Assembly (NCBI GenBank): GCA_017467625.1
Contig: JAFUSN010000004.1
Location: 1 to 64,000, forward strand
Direction of reading: 5' to 3'
Source of the DNA: RGIG1681 sp017467625
Lineage (GTDB): Bacteria; Bacillota; Clostridia; Christensenellales; UBA1242
Length of the DNA: 64,000 nt
Numbering within the stretch: position 1 is the stretch's first letter; every line of letters begins with the position of its first letter. The position numbers and the translations under genes are program-made. Below are positions 1 to 9,900 of the stretch, piece after piece. The notes under the pieces were generated by a model. That model was not told the DNA's origin and made no database searches. It was given only the letters and a program-made list of their open reading frames with translations.

Positions 1-93
1 AAATCTCAAATTAGGAACGTTAGGACTTTTATTGTCCTTATCAATAGCATTAAGGACAGTATTTTGGGTTGTTTCGTTATTTACGTTTCCCAT
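1..93 (-). CDS. hsdS: Type I restriction-modification specificity subunit HsdS, 5' fragment
   Basis: The reading frame opens with ATG at 93, two bases past the hsdM stop, and runs off the left edge after 31 codons. The visible residues end in PNVPNLRF, which matches the (V)P-x-LRF(P) opening that precedes the first target-recognition domain in many HsdS proteins. GGAGG-type ribosome binding bases lie inside the last codons of hsdM, so the two genes are translationally coupled. HsdS chooses the DNA target for the HsdM2S methylase and HsdR2M2S nuclease. Only the N-terminus is visible, so the identification rests on this motif plus operon position. Confidence 0.8.
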   Translation of the reverse strand, partial: MGNVNNETTQNTVLNAIDKDNKSPNVPNLRF

Positions 94-95
94 TG

Positions 96-1664
96 CTATT
101 CCTCCTTGATTATGCCTAATTCTTTCAAATAACCTGCAATTTGCACATCTAATTCGGCTCTTTCACTTTCAAGTTTTTTAATATCTGCCATCACTTGTTG
201 TATATCAACTTCTTCTTCCTCTTCGAATGTATCAACATAACGGGGAATATTAAGGTTAAAGTCGTTTTCTTTTAATTCTTCAATAGTAGCAGAATGGGCA
301 TACTTTTCAATTTCTTTCTTTGTTGTGTATGCATCAATAATCTTTTCAATATCTTCATCACGCAATAAGTTTTGATTTTTACCTTTTTCAAAATTCTTAC
401 TTGCATCAATAAAGTAAACATTTCTATCTTTTTTATCTTTCTTGAAAACACATATACAAGCCGGAATACTTGTGCCATAGAAAAGGTTAGCAGGAAGCCC
501 GATAATTGTATCAAGATAATTTCTTGTTTCAACAAGATATTGTCTGATTACTGCTTCCGCACCACTTCTAAATAAAGGGCCATGTGGAAGAACAACAGCC
601 ATACGACCAGTTGCACTTAAACTGTTTACCATGTGTTCAACAAAAGCATAATCTGCATAAGACTTTGGTGCAAGTTTACCGGCACCTGAAAATCTTTCAT
701 CCTTTTCCATCGTTGAATTTGGGTCCCAAGAAGCACTAAAAGGTGGATTTGCAACAACAACATCCATACGACCATATTCTCTTTGTTCATCACTTGGTGC
801 TTTTAATGTGTCGCCCTGATGAATAGAGAACTTATTAAAGTTTACGTTATGAACAAGCATATTCATTCTTGCCAAGTTACAAGTAGTAGTATTAAGTTCT
901 TGACCGTAAATATGAATGTATTTACCGTTCTTTTCCTTTAATCTGTCTGCAACTTGAATTAAAAGAGAACCAGAACCACAAGCAGGGTCGCTAATATATT
1001 TAACTTCGCTCAAATCATTTGTTACTAACAAACTTAACAACTTAGAAACTTGTTGAGGGGTATAAAACTCACCGGCTTTTTTACCAGCTGAAGCAGCGAA
1101 TTGACCAATTAAATATTCGTAAGCATCTCCAAGCAAATCTATTTTGCTATCCATAAAGTTAAAATTGATTTCATCAATAGCAGTGATAAGTTTTGCAATC
1201 AATTCGCCTTTTTCTTTATACGTTTTACCGAGTTTATCGGAAGTCAAATTTACGTCATTAAACAAACCTGACAATTGGTCTTCTGATACTTGACCTTTAG
1301 TTGAGTCAGAATAGTTTTTGAAAGCATTTGATAAATGTTCAAGTTCAAAATTACCGTTAGATATTCTTTTAACAAGGGCTTTGAAAAGGTGTTTAGGCTC
1401 AATAAAATAACCCAAACCAAGATTTACGATTGCAACATCTCTACATTGTGTTGCATCTCTTTTATACATATCGTCAAGAGAAATATGTAAACGTTTTTGA
1501 AATTCATTCTCTTCGTGTTCGCAAACATAACGAAAGAAGATAAGTCCTAGAATATAGTCCTTAAATTCATTTGCATCCATATTGCCTCTTAAAGAGTTTG
1601 CCATTTTCCACAACTTTGTATGAAGTTCTTTCTTTTGTTGTTGTTCTAATTCGATATCACTCAT
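96..1664 (-). CDS. hsdM: Type I restriction-modification DNA methyltransferase HsdM
   Basis: 522 aa, the usual length for HsdM. It makes N6-methyladenine on both strands of the HsdS-defined site. Residues ~10-170 look like the helical HsdM N-terminal domain. GEFYTP at ~198-203 precedes the SAM-binding motif I DPACGSG at 226-232, and the catalytic motif IV NPPF lies at 306-309. The C-terminal ~40 residues are an acidic helix that would pack on HsdS. It starts 11 bases after the hsdR stop and is followed immediately by hsdS, giving an hsdR-hsdM-hsdS operon. No frameshift or lost motif is seen, so it should be functional. Confidence 0.96.
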   Translation of the reverse strand: MSDIELEQQQKKELHTKLWKMANSLRGNMDANEFKDYILGLIFFRYVCEHEENEFQKRLHISLDDMYKRDATQCRDVAIVNLGLGYFIEPKHLFKALVKRISNGNFELEHLSNAFKNYSDSTKGQVSEDQLSGLFNDVNLTSDKLGKTYKEKGELIAKLITAIDEINFNFMDSKIDLLGDAYEYLIGQFAASAGKKAGEFYTPQQVSKLLSLLVTNDLSEVKYISDPACGSGSLLIQVADRLKEKNGKYIHIYGQELNTTTCNLARMNMLVHNVNFNKFSIHQGDTLKAPSDEQREYGRMDVVVANPPFSASWDPNSTMEKDERFSGAGKLAPKSYADYAFVEHMVNSLSATGRMAVVLPHGPLFRSGAEAVIRQYLVETRNYLDTIIGLPANLFYGTSIPACICVFKKDKKDRNVYFIDASKNFEKGKNQNLLRDEDIEKIIDAYTTKKEIEKYAHSATIEELKENDFNLNIPRYVDTFEEEEEVDIQQVMADIKKLESERAELDVQIAGYLKELGIIKEE

Positions 1665-1675
1665 TCTTTTTCTCC

Positions 1676-4471
1676 TTAATATACCGTAATTTCATCAAAC
1701 TTATCAAAATAGCCTTTAATTTCTGCTGGAAGTTTTGATAAGATGTTTAATCTATCATCAATAGAAATTTTTTCGTCTAACAAATCCGTAATGTCTTTAT
1801 TTAATTCAATATCATCTTGGAAAAAGGAATAGTTTTCTGCAAGTTCTCTTAATTTTTCCTTATCAACGTTGTATTGTCCACTTATACGGTTCAATTCTTT
1901 ATTTCTTTCGGTATTGATAAATTCTTCATATTCAACAATCGGATCTTTATATAATCCTTCAATATTATCGTCCATAAAGCGATTTACAAACCTTTCAACA
2001 AGTTCACGTTTAGATTTATCATTGATTTCCAAAACAAGTCTGCTAACCGCTTTTCTGACTTTCTTTTTGTTTTTATCTTCATGTTCTTGCTGATAACGTA
2101 TCAATAATTCTACGAGATAATCGAAATTGACCTTTGTTCTGCCTAGTAATGAGATTTCAAAGTCAATGTCATTAAGTATAGATTCTTTTGTAACATTAGG
2201 TTTAATATCGTTGTAAATATCTTTATAAAGCCCTTGCAATTCATAATAAGTTTTCATATCCATTTCGGTCTTGTTAATATCGAAATCAATATAGTTATTT
2301 GCCTTATTATAAATATGCATCAATTCTCTAAAAGCATTTACGAATGTAATTTTATCGCTTTCCGACTTAGATGTAGCAAGTTTTCTAATTGCCTTACACA
2401 TAACAAATTGCTCGTTTAGTTTAGCAATTAAATTTTCAAGCGGTTCAAGAGTTACGTCATTATAAACGTCTTTATCATTATTGAAATGAGCTAATGCTTC
2501 GTCCATTGTCTTACGAGAAGTTTGATAACAAATAATATTACCGCAGATCTTTGCTTCGTCATAAGTTCTTATAGTCCTTGAAATTGCTTGAATAAGACCG
2601 TGCATCTGCATTGATTTATCAAGATACAATGTATTGCAACGAACAAAATCCATACCTGTCAGACATTTATCAACAACGATTAAAATATCAATCATTTTGT
2701 TTCTGAATTTATTAATAACGTCTTGTTCATATTGAGCATAGGTAGAAAGTGAAAAGTTAGAATTATTTTCAGGACGTTTATTGTATTCATCAATAATCTT
2801 TGCAAGCTGGTCTTTTGCTACCGAAGTAATATCACCTTCTTTACAATCTTCGTTTGCTTCATAAGAATAAATTTCACCAATCTTGATATTAAAATTGTTG
2901 TTTAACAACAACTTGTAATATTCATTCGCCAAGCGAATAGAAGAACAAGCTAAGATAGCATTATATCTTCTACCACAAGTCTTTTGGTCAAAAGTTTCTA
3001 TAATATTATCTGCAACAACTTGACATCTCTTTGGGCTGTTAAGAGCTTCTTCATAATCAATGCCTTGAACAGTTTTATCCAAGAATACAGACTCATCTTT
3101 AACTTTAACCGTTTTTACATAATCAATACACAATGGAAGAACGTTCTTATCTCCGATTGCTTCTTTTAATGTGTAAGTATGTACTGGTTTCCCAAAATAC
3201 AAAGAAGTAAGTTTTGCATTTTGTGTTTTTTCATCTTCTTCAGTAAAGATAGGCGTGCCTGTAAATCCAAAATACAAAGCGTTAGTAAAATAATTTTGAA
3301 TAAGTTTTCTCATTTCGCCGGCTTGCGTTCTGTGGCACTCATCAAACATAAAAATCATACGCTTATTTTTATATGCTGATAATTCGTCAATTCTTTTACC
3401 TTTAAGTGCATTTGACATTTTATTGATAGTTGAGATAATAAGTTTTTTATCACTCTTAATATCTTTTATCAAAGAGTCTGTTTTATTAACATTAGTAAAC
3501 TCGTCAACAGTAGAAGACATATAAGAGTTAAAGTCGTCTATTGTTTTATCGTCAAGGTCTTTTCTGTCTACCAAAAAGAATACTTTATCTACTTTTGGAT
3601 TATGGCTCATATCATAAGCAAACTTAAAAGAGGTTAATGTCTTACCAGAACCTGTTGAGTGGAAACAATATCCGTTAGAACCGTCTTTAAGACATCTTGC
3701 TTTCAATGCTTCAAAAGCATATATTTGATATGGACGCATTACAAAGAGTTTTTTTGCTCTTGCACTGTCTATCATATAATTAAATACCAATCTAAAAAGG
3801 AAAGGACAGAATAAGAAACTTTCTTCAAAGTCATAAAGCGTATTTACTGCTTCATTTTCTTTTGTTGACCATACAAAACAATTACTCTTTAATATTTGAT
3901 CGTTGTTTGCAAAGTATCTTGTATGTTGTTCATTAGAGATAACAAAAATTTGAATAAAATTGAAGATACCTTTATAGTTACCATCTCTTTTATATCTTAA
4001 TACCTGATTAAATGCTTGGTTAATCTCAACACCGGGTTTCTTTAACTCTACTTGAACAAAAGGTAAACCATTGATAAGCAAAGAAACATCGAATCTGCCT
4101 GCATAAGAGCCAGTCGTTTTTATTTGATGACAAACTTCAAAACTATTCTTTTCGATATCTTCCAAGTCTACTAATTTCAAATAGAGTGGAAAGCCATCTC
4201 GTTTAACAACGTCAATTTTTCCCGTTCTTAAAATTTGAGAAGCTTCAAAAATCGTTTTTCCTTCAAGATAAATAGTAATTTCTTTGAATTCGGTATCGGT
4301 CAAAGGTTTTCCATTAAGGATATCTTTGTTCAAAATATTTAACTTATTTCTAAAATTTACCAATAATTCTTCATAACTTGAAAGGTTATTGTATTTATAC
4401 CAATTTGTGGTAATAACATCAATAAACTTTTTTTCAACATCATATTCGGTTGTATATAATTCGTTATGCAT
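1676..4471 (-). CDS. hsdR: Type I restriction enzyme subunit HsdR (ATP-dependent translocase/nuclease)
   Basis: 931 aa, normal for HsdR. The N-terminal nuclease domain shows a PD-(D/E)xK pattern with D128, E142 and K144 (VELKK). The SF2 helicase motor follows: Walker A GSGKT at 274-278, the DEAD-type box DECH at 377-380, and motif III FTGTP at ~403-407. The C-terminal third is helical and presumably binds HsdM. The start is fixed by TAGGAG upstream of ATG 4471. It is the first gene of the hsd operon. All signature residues are intact. The prophage begins directly upstream of its promoter, so the hsd operon flanks the left prophage junction. Confidence 0.96.
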   Translation of the reverse strand: MHNELYTTEYDVEKKFIDVITTNWYKYNNLSSYEELLVNFRNKLNILNKDILNGKPLTDTEFKEITIYLEGKTIFEASQILRTGKIDVVKRDGFPLYLKLVDLEDIEKNSFEVCHQIKTTGSYAGRFDVSLLINGLPFVQVELKKPGVEINQAFNQVLRYKRDGNYKGIFNFIQIFVISNEQHTRYFANNDQILKSNCFVWSTKENEAVNTLYDFEESFLFCPFLFRLVFNYMIDSARAKKLFVMRPYQIYAFEALKARCLKDGSNGYCFHSTGSGKTLTSFKFAYDMSHNPKVDKVFFLVDRKDLDDKTIDDFNSYMSSTVDEFTNVNKTDSLIKDIKSDKKLIISTINKMSNALKGKRIDELSAYKNKRMIFMFDECHRTQAGEMRKLIQNYFTNALYFGFTGTPIFTEEDEKTQNAKLTSLYFGKPVHTYTLKEAIGDKNVLPLCIDYVKTVKVKDESVFLDKTVQGIDYEEALNSPKRCQVVADNIIETFDQKTCGRRYNAILACSSIRLANEYYKLLLNNNFNIKIGEIYSYEANEDCKEGDITSVAKDQLAKIIDEYNKRPENNSNFSLSTYAQYEQDVINKFRNKMIDILIVVDKCLTGMDFVRCNTLYLDKSMQMHGLIQAISRTIRTYDEAKICGNIICYQTSRKTMDEALAHFNNDKDVYNDVTLEPLENLIAKLNEQFVMCKAIRKLATSKSESDKITFVNAFRELMHIYNKANNYIDFDINKTEMDMKTYYELQGLYKDIYNDIKPNVTKESILNDIDFEISLLGRTKVNFDYLVELLIRYQQEHEDKNKKKVRKAVSRLVLEINDKSKRELVERFVNRFMDDNIEGLYKDPIVEYEEFINTERNKELNRISGQYNVDKEKLRELAENYSFFQDDIELNKDITDLLDEKISIDDRLNILSKLPAEIKGYFDKFDEITVY

Positions 4472-4502
4472 ACAATTCTCCTAAGTATACTAATACAGCT
4501 TA

Positions 4503-4511
4503 ATTATATCA
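4503..4511 (-). promoter_or_regulatory. Extended -10 promoter of hsdRMS
   Basis: On the minus strand TGaTATAAT is a perfect extended -10 element. It ends about 31 bases before the hsdR ATG, which has a TAGGAG ribosome site. The corresponding -35 position is poor, as expected of TGn promoters. This is the only good promoter between hsdR and the prophage, so the operon seems to be expressed independently of the phage. Confidence 0.5.
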
Positions 4512-4593
4512 TATAAATAGGAAAAATGTATCTATATTTGGCAAATTTCTAAAATAATTATTATGTTCTAATTTTTTTTAATTTGACAACAGC

Positions 4594-4652
4594 GCGTGTG
4601 CTTGTCTTGATACAAGTCGGTGTCGCTTCGCTCCACCGAGACAAGCACACGC
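4594..4652. repeat. Long inverted repeat with two inner hairpins; candidate replication origin or packaging signal
   Basis: Fourteen-base perfect arms at 4594-4607 and 4639-4652 enclose two smaller hairpins (CTTG/CAAG around 4606-4616 and CGGTG/CACCG at 4618-4622/4634-4638), giving a three-way-junction cruciform. The first inner hairpin contains CTTGATA, the core of the nick site used by phiX174/pC194-type HUH replication proteins (cut after CTTG). It is not followed by a T-run on either strand, so it is unlikely to be a terminator. It lies just downstream of the rep gene at the edge of the phage. The origin role is inferred. Confidence 0.55.
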
Positions 4653-4680
4653 TTAAAAGAAACTTGCTGGAACAAATACA

Positions 4681-4749
4681 AAACGGCAACTAAATGTGGG
4701 TTTTCGCGCAGGCTTACCGAAAAACCTCACATTTTTATCGTTGCCGTTT
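4681..4749 (-). terminator. Hairpin terminator of the phage operon (after rep)
   Basis: A perfect 10-base stem (AAACGGCAAC at 4681-4690, complement at 4740-4749) continues through a second helix (AATGTG/CACATT and GTTTTCG/CGAAAAAC). On the minus strand it is followed by a broken T-run. It begins 4 bases after the rep stop codon, so it would end the long morphogenesis/replication transcript. The unusual length means it could also serve as a DNA packaging hairpin. Confidence 0.6.
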
Positions 4750-4752
4750 GTT

Positions 4753-5778
4753 TTAATTACATTTTCGCATTTGCTCAATAACTTCAGGTGATACCTTTCC
4801 CATTAAAACTCCTTCATCAATACACTCGAAGTCATCGAAGAGTAAAACCTTTTTCTCTTCTTGACCTATTGTTGACACAATATCGTTTTCAAGTATGTCT
4901 GATATGAAATACTGGTATAGTTTTTTTGAATAAACTATTTTCTCACCAGATTTTTCAATATATTTCATTAGATAAGTCAGTGCATTAGATAATTTGTTCT
5001 CGTGTTCATCTATTTCTTTGAAATCAGAACGACCAAATCGTTCATTAAAATATGTGTTCTGTAAAGTAATAATTCTATCGTGTTTTTCATAGCTATAATC
5101 TTTCTTTTCAATAATTTCTCCAACCATAGCACCATTTGGTATATTAAATAATCCATGAAAGTGCAATCTATTTGTTTCAGGGGCTCGTTCCCAAACACCC
5201 AGATATTTCCAATTTTTTCTTACAGCAAAATTAGCAAGAGTTTGAATAAGTTTTTTCCTAAAAGTTGACTCCGTATGCAAATTTCCATCATAAGTAAAGG
5301 TTACAAAATAGTTAAATCTTGCCAAATACGCTTTGCGACTCATTCTTACTCGGCGACATATCAAGTTTCTTTGTTTGCGTTCAAAATTTGCTTTAACAAA
5401 GTTCTCACAATATTCTAGCTTTTCAAAATAAGGGAGCATCATTTCGACAATTTTAGACATTCGTTCTTTCTTAGATAAATTAAGAAATTCACAATAAAGT
5501 TGCTCAAAATATTCTTTTTTTGTCAATTTTATAGTGTTTTTTGCAATTTTTTGCGTTTTTTCTGGCAAATTTTCTACATTTTGATTATTTTCATTACATT
5601 CTGTCGGCGTAGCAAAAGAAGACACATCAGTGTTTTCTTCTAATGTGTCATCTTCGCTAGACTCTACAGTTATCAACTCCTCTGGCGGTTTTATTTTCTT
5701 TTTAACAAACCTTGTAGTGTGGGGAATTGCAATGTAATGGCTACCATCAAAATATACTTTTGACTCACCATACCACAT
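4753..5778 (-). CDS. HUH-family rolling-circle replication initiator (phage Rep)
   Basis: 341 aa. After a low-complexity acidic N-terminal ~80 residues, a replication endonuclease core is visible: motif 1 FVTFTYD at 158-164, the metal-binding HUH motif RLHFHG with H206 and H208, and motif 3 YLMKYIEKSGEK with Y269/Y273 as the candidate nicking tyrosine. This arrangement is that of single-strand-nicking initiators of rolling-circle plasmids and ssDNA phages, functionally equivalent to M13 gpII. The start is supported by TGGAGG before ATG 5778. It is the last gene of the phage transcript, with the zot module upstream and a candidate origin just downstream. The family is inferred from motifs; which subfamily is not decidable by eye. 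Confidence 0.8.
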   Translation of the reverse strand: MWYGESKVYFDGSHYIAIPHTTRFVKKKIKPPEELITVESSEDDTLEENTDVSSFATPTECNENNQNVENLPEKTQKIAKNTIKLTKKEYFEQLYCEFLNLSKKERMSKIVEMMLPYFEKLEYCENFVKANFERKQRNLICRRVRMSRKAYLARFNYFVTFTYDGNLHTESTFRKKLIQTLANFAVRKNWKYLGVWERAPETNRLHFHGLFNIPNGAMVGEIIEKKDYSYEKHDRIITLQNTYFNERFGRSDFKEIDEHENKLSNALTYLMKYIEKSGEKIVYSKKLYQYFISDILENDIVSTIGQEEKKVLLFDDFECIDEGVLMGKVSPEVIEQMRKCN

Positions 5779-5807
5779 AAAACCTCCATAACAGCTGACC
5801 TTTGGAT

Positions 5808-6116
5808 TTAACTAGTCAAGTTAGAGTCAGCGTTTGTATTCGTTGACTTTCTCTTAAACAATCTTTTCCAAAAACTAACTCTTTTCGGCATTTTAGCTTT
5901 TTGCTTCTTTTTCCATTCTCTTTGATACTTTTTATCTTCTTTATCAATCAATTTGAATGATTTTTTCATGTTTTTGAAGATATATTTACCAATTTTTGCG
6001 TTATATTTCTCTGGAACATAATCAGAAGTGTCCAACATATGGCTAAATGTCGCATAATATTCATCAAGAGTCTTATTTATGAGTTTATTTTTATTATAGT
6101 TAATCATTTTAATCAT
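5808..6116 (-). CDS. Small very basic phage protein of unknown function
   Basis: 102 aa, not recognised. The C-terminal half is strongly basic (clusters such as KKKQKAKMPKR and WKRLFKRK). No membrane segment is present. It starts with an ATGA overlap on the zot stop and is preceded by AAAGGAG, and it ends 30 bases before rep. Position between the assembly ATPase and the replication initiator, plus the charge, suggest a DNA- or RNA-binding accessory protein. An internal Met four codons in (MINYNK) is an alternative start. Confidence 0.7.
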   Translation of the reverse strand: MIKMINYNKNKLINKTLDEYYATFSHMLDTSDYVPEKYNAKIGKYIFKNMKKSFKLIDKEDKKYQREWKKKQKAKMPKRVSFWKRLFKRKSTNTNADSNLTS

Positions 6117-6925
6117 TGTTGTTTTCTCCTTTGATAAAAGTTTTTCGGCATTTCGTCATCGGTATCTTCCAAATACTTGATATAACCATCAATCGATTCT
6201 TCCGTTTGTTCTGTGGTCTTTAAATCAAAATCTTCATCAAAATGTCCTGCATAAAACTTTGGTTTGCAACTTTGACTGTCATAAAGAGCAAACACATTGT
6301 AATTTGCAATAACAAATCTTTCTGTATAACATTCTTTGTCCTTTTTACCACTAGCAATATATTTTTCAAATAAACTGCTATTTGGTATTTCTCGGATAAT
6401 CCATTTCAATTTGCAAGGTTTTCCAAACTTGTCATAGTAAACTTTCAATTTCATTATTTCAACAAACTGTGCAAGTTCTCTAATATTTACATCAATAAGC
6501 ATTGGTCTTTGTGTGTCTAAGAATATATCAAGGTTGTTATGACCGTGTTGCTCATACCATCTTGATTGCCATTCTGGATAGTACATGCTCATTCTACTAT
6601 TCAAATACTTCTGTGCTTCTGTTATTCCTATTGCCTCATAGGGAAGATTAAAATGTGTTTCAACCCACTCATTAGCAAAACCTAATCTAAAAGGATTTAT
6701 AATTCGGCTATGCCTTTTACTATACCCAAACTTTCGGCAAGTAATATCATAGTTACTACTTACTGGGTGCTTAGGTATAGTAAGGTCAAAGCCATTATTA
6801 TTTTTCCTTGCTATTTCATTTGTCATGTTTTTAATTCGCTCTCTATCAAAAGCCAATTGATTTAACAAATGAGTCATATAACAGGTCTTGCCAGTTCTAG
6901 GAGGGGCGAAGATAATTGTTATCAC
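6113..6925 (-). CDS. Zot/pI-like filamentous phage assembly ATPase
   Basis: 270 aa with a GTG start preceded by TAGGAG. The P-loop is at the very N-terminus (APPRTGKT, residues 7-14). A Walker-B-like strand AIGITEAQKYLNSR at ~98-111 follows, then an FLDTQRP segment near 140. This order is characteristic of the Zot domain of inovirus morphogenesis proteins, which drive extrusion of the filament through the host envelope. It is the family hallmark used to recognise inoviruses. No C-terminal transmembrane helix is visible, unlike M13 pI or Vibrio Zot, perhaps reflecting a single-membrane host. Neighbours on one side are virion-type proteins and on the other rep. Confidence 0.82.
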   Translation of the reverse strand: MITIIFAPPRTGKTCYMTHLLNQLAFDRERIKNMTNEIARKNNNGFDLTIPKHPVSSNYDITCRKFGYSKRHSRIINPFRLGFANEWVETHFNLPYEAIGITEAQKYLNSRMSMYYPEWQSRWYEQHGHNNLDIFLDTQRPMLIDVNIRELAQFVEIMKLKVYYDKFGKPCKLKWIIREIPNSSLFEKYIASGKKDKECYTERFVIANYNVFALYDSQSCKPKFYAGHFDEDFDLKTTEQTEESIDGYIKYLEDTDDEMPKNFYQRRKQQ

Positions 6926-6934
6926 TTTATGCTC

Positions 6935-9900
6935 CTAAATACAGAAACCAAAACACACGCCATAACTATTCGAAGCATTATAGTTAGTGAAATTGCCGTA
7001 AGGACTCACATACCAGAAAGTCTTACTACTGTTTTTATGAGATGTACGAAGCCACCAATTGTTGGCAGCACCTGTGCCATTAGATAGATATTTAACTAAT
7101 TCTGGTATTCTATCAGCAGTAAAGTCTACTAATGTTTGTGTTTGCCAAAACTCATACTGTGAGCCTTCATCTTTATATACACTATTAGTAGTGCCGTCAA
7201 TTTCAACCTCACTAAATAACCATAATTTATCACTTGATATAGTAATAGTTGTTGATTTATTACCTGCCGATGTTTTTTTATCAACACTAACAATAACAGA
7301 CCGCAATTCACTAGGTAATTGTGAAAAAATTGTTGCCATAGCGTTTGTGCGCATAGAGCTTGTATCCCAACCACCTTCATTAGTGTTGCTTATATTCATT
7401 CCATATTTTGTGGCAAGTAAATTTTTCATACCAAAACTAATTCCAGCCTTGCCATTACCATTTGACAAATCGTCATGATTATAACCAAGAATTTGAATTG
7501 TAACTTCTTCATTTGTAGATAAAGTAAACGTCTTTTCATCACCAATATGCCAACCATATTTAGAAGCAACTTGAGAAGATGTTAAATTATTTGTTTTAAT
7601 ATCAGTGCTTACGTCTTGAATTAAACTCCAACTAGCATTAGCAAAAGTAATATTTCTCCAAGTAAATTTAGCAATATATGTTGTATTTGCGATAATTTTA
7701 TTGTTTAAAGGGTCAACAACTGTTTGTCCGTCTAATGTCCAGCCGTCAAACTGGTAACCATTTTTTGTTGGAGCAGTTGGAACTGTTGCATAGTTATTTG
7801 CATTAACAGATTGAGTATCTATAATAACATTCTCTGAAACAAAGTTTACTGTATAAGCATTTAATGTAAATTTAGCAGTAAATGTAGTATTTCCTGTAAT
7901 AGCAATTTCACTTACATTTACAACAACATTACCATTTAAGCACCAACCATCAAAAGTATAGCCAAATTTAGATGGAGCTGTTGGAACATTAGCATAGTTG
8001 TTTTTCGTTACAATTTGAGTATTGTAATCACTGTTATCAACTTTAAATACAACATCATATTTGTAAGTTATATCTGCTGTGAATATTGTATTTCCAGTAA
8101 TTTGTTGAGTTGTTACATCCACAATAGTTCCATTAAGTTTCCAACCATTAAATACTTTATATGTCGTGCTTGTAGCATTTACATCTGTTGCTGATGAACC
8201 ATAATTTACAGTTTGTGTACTTAATGTAGTATTTTCATACTTAAATGTTACAGTGTAAGAGTTAATAGTAAATTTAGCAATAAATGTAGTGTTTCCTGTA
8301 ATCGAGGTGTTTGCTACATTTACAATATCAGTTCCATTCAAAGTCCAACCATTAAAGGTATAACCAGTTTTGCTTGGATTTGCAGGAGCTGTTGCTCCAC
8401 CATTTGCTGTTACAACTTGAGTGTTATAGTTAGAATTATCTACCTTAAATACAACATCATATCTGTAAGTTATATCTGCTACAAATGTTGTATCTGCTGT
8501 AATTTGAGTATTAGCAACATTTACAATCGTTCCGTTAAGTTTCCAGCCATTAAATATCTTGTAAGTAGTATCTGCTACTGATACATTTGTTGCATAACTA
8601 TTATTTCTAATAGTTTGAGTAGATTTTGTTGTTCCCTCATAAGTAAATGTTACTGTATGAAGTTTTGTAAACTTAGCAACAAAAGTTGTGTTAGCATTGA
8701 TTGTAATTGCAGTTGGGTTAATAACAGTTGTTCCGTTTAGAGTCCAACCATCAAATTCATAACCACTCTTTGTTGGGTTTTCTGGAAGTGAAGCATAACC
8801 ACCATTTACAACTATTTGAGTATTGTAATTAGTGTTATCCACTTTATATACGACATCATATTTGTAGGTTATATCTGCAACAAAAGTTGTATCTTGTGTT
8901 ATTGCAAATTCTCCAACATTTACAATCACTCCACCAACTTTCCAACCGTTAAAGATTTTATATGTTGTATTCGCAACAGCCACATTAGAAGCATACTCAC
9001 CATTTCTAACTATTTGAGTAGATTTTGTTGTATTCTCATAAGTAAATGTTGCAGTGTATAATCTAGTAAATTTAGCAACAAAAGTTGTGTCTTGTGTAAT
9101 AGCGTAAGTATTAGGTGTTGTAATTGAACCATTAACTGTCCAACCATCAAATTGATAATTTGTTTTTGTTGGTGCTGTTGGTAATGTAGGACTATTATTT
9201 GCCACAACAATTTGACTATTATATGTTTCGTTGTCGACAACAAATGTTACATCATATTTGTAAGTAATATCAGCAACAAAAGTTGTGTTTTCAGAAACGC
9301 TATAACTTGCAAGATTTACTGATTGTCCATCAACTTTCCAACCATTGAAAATCATATATGTTGTTGATGCAGGAGTAGTAACACTGGCATAAGCATTTTT
9401 GCTTAATACTTGAATGTTATAAACACTTCCGTCATACATAAATGTTGCAACTACTTGTGTTTCACTTTGAAGCCCAGAAATAAAGCTTTCATAATAAGCA
9501 ATAGATTCTTCTAGTTCTGCAATTCTATTATTCAAACTTGCTACATTTGAAGAATTGTTTTGAATTTGAAGAGATAAAGTGTTTATCTGATTATTCAAAC
9601 TTACAACTTGGGCATTAAGTGTTGAAATAGTACTAGCATTTGATTGATTTGTTTGAGATAATTGCGTGTTTAGTGTTTGTAAATTCACAATCTGAGTACT
9701 AAGAGTTGATATAGTATTTTCTTTAGAGGTTATTTGTGCCTGTAAGTCCAAAATACTATTATTCAAAGATGCAATTTGAGTATTCAAACTAGATATTTGA
9801 CTATCTTTATTTGTAATAGAACTCTCCAAATCTGCTTTCTCATTAGTAAGCGTTGTAATTTGTGAACGCAAACTCTCAATTTGAGATGAATTTGAACTAG

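Noticed and set aside
7059..7478. Plus-strand reading frames across the phage adhesin and similar long antisense frames in rpoB, rpoC and fusA
   Set aside because: They lie antisense to well supported genes, lack ribosome sites, and arise from codon bias in the real gene.
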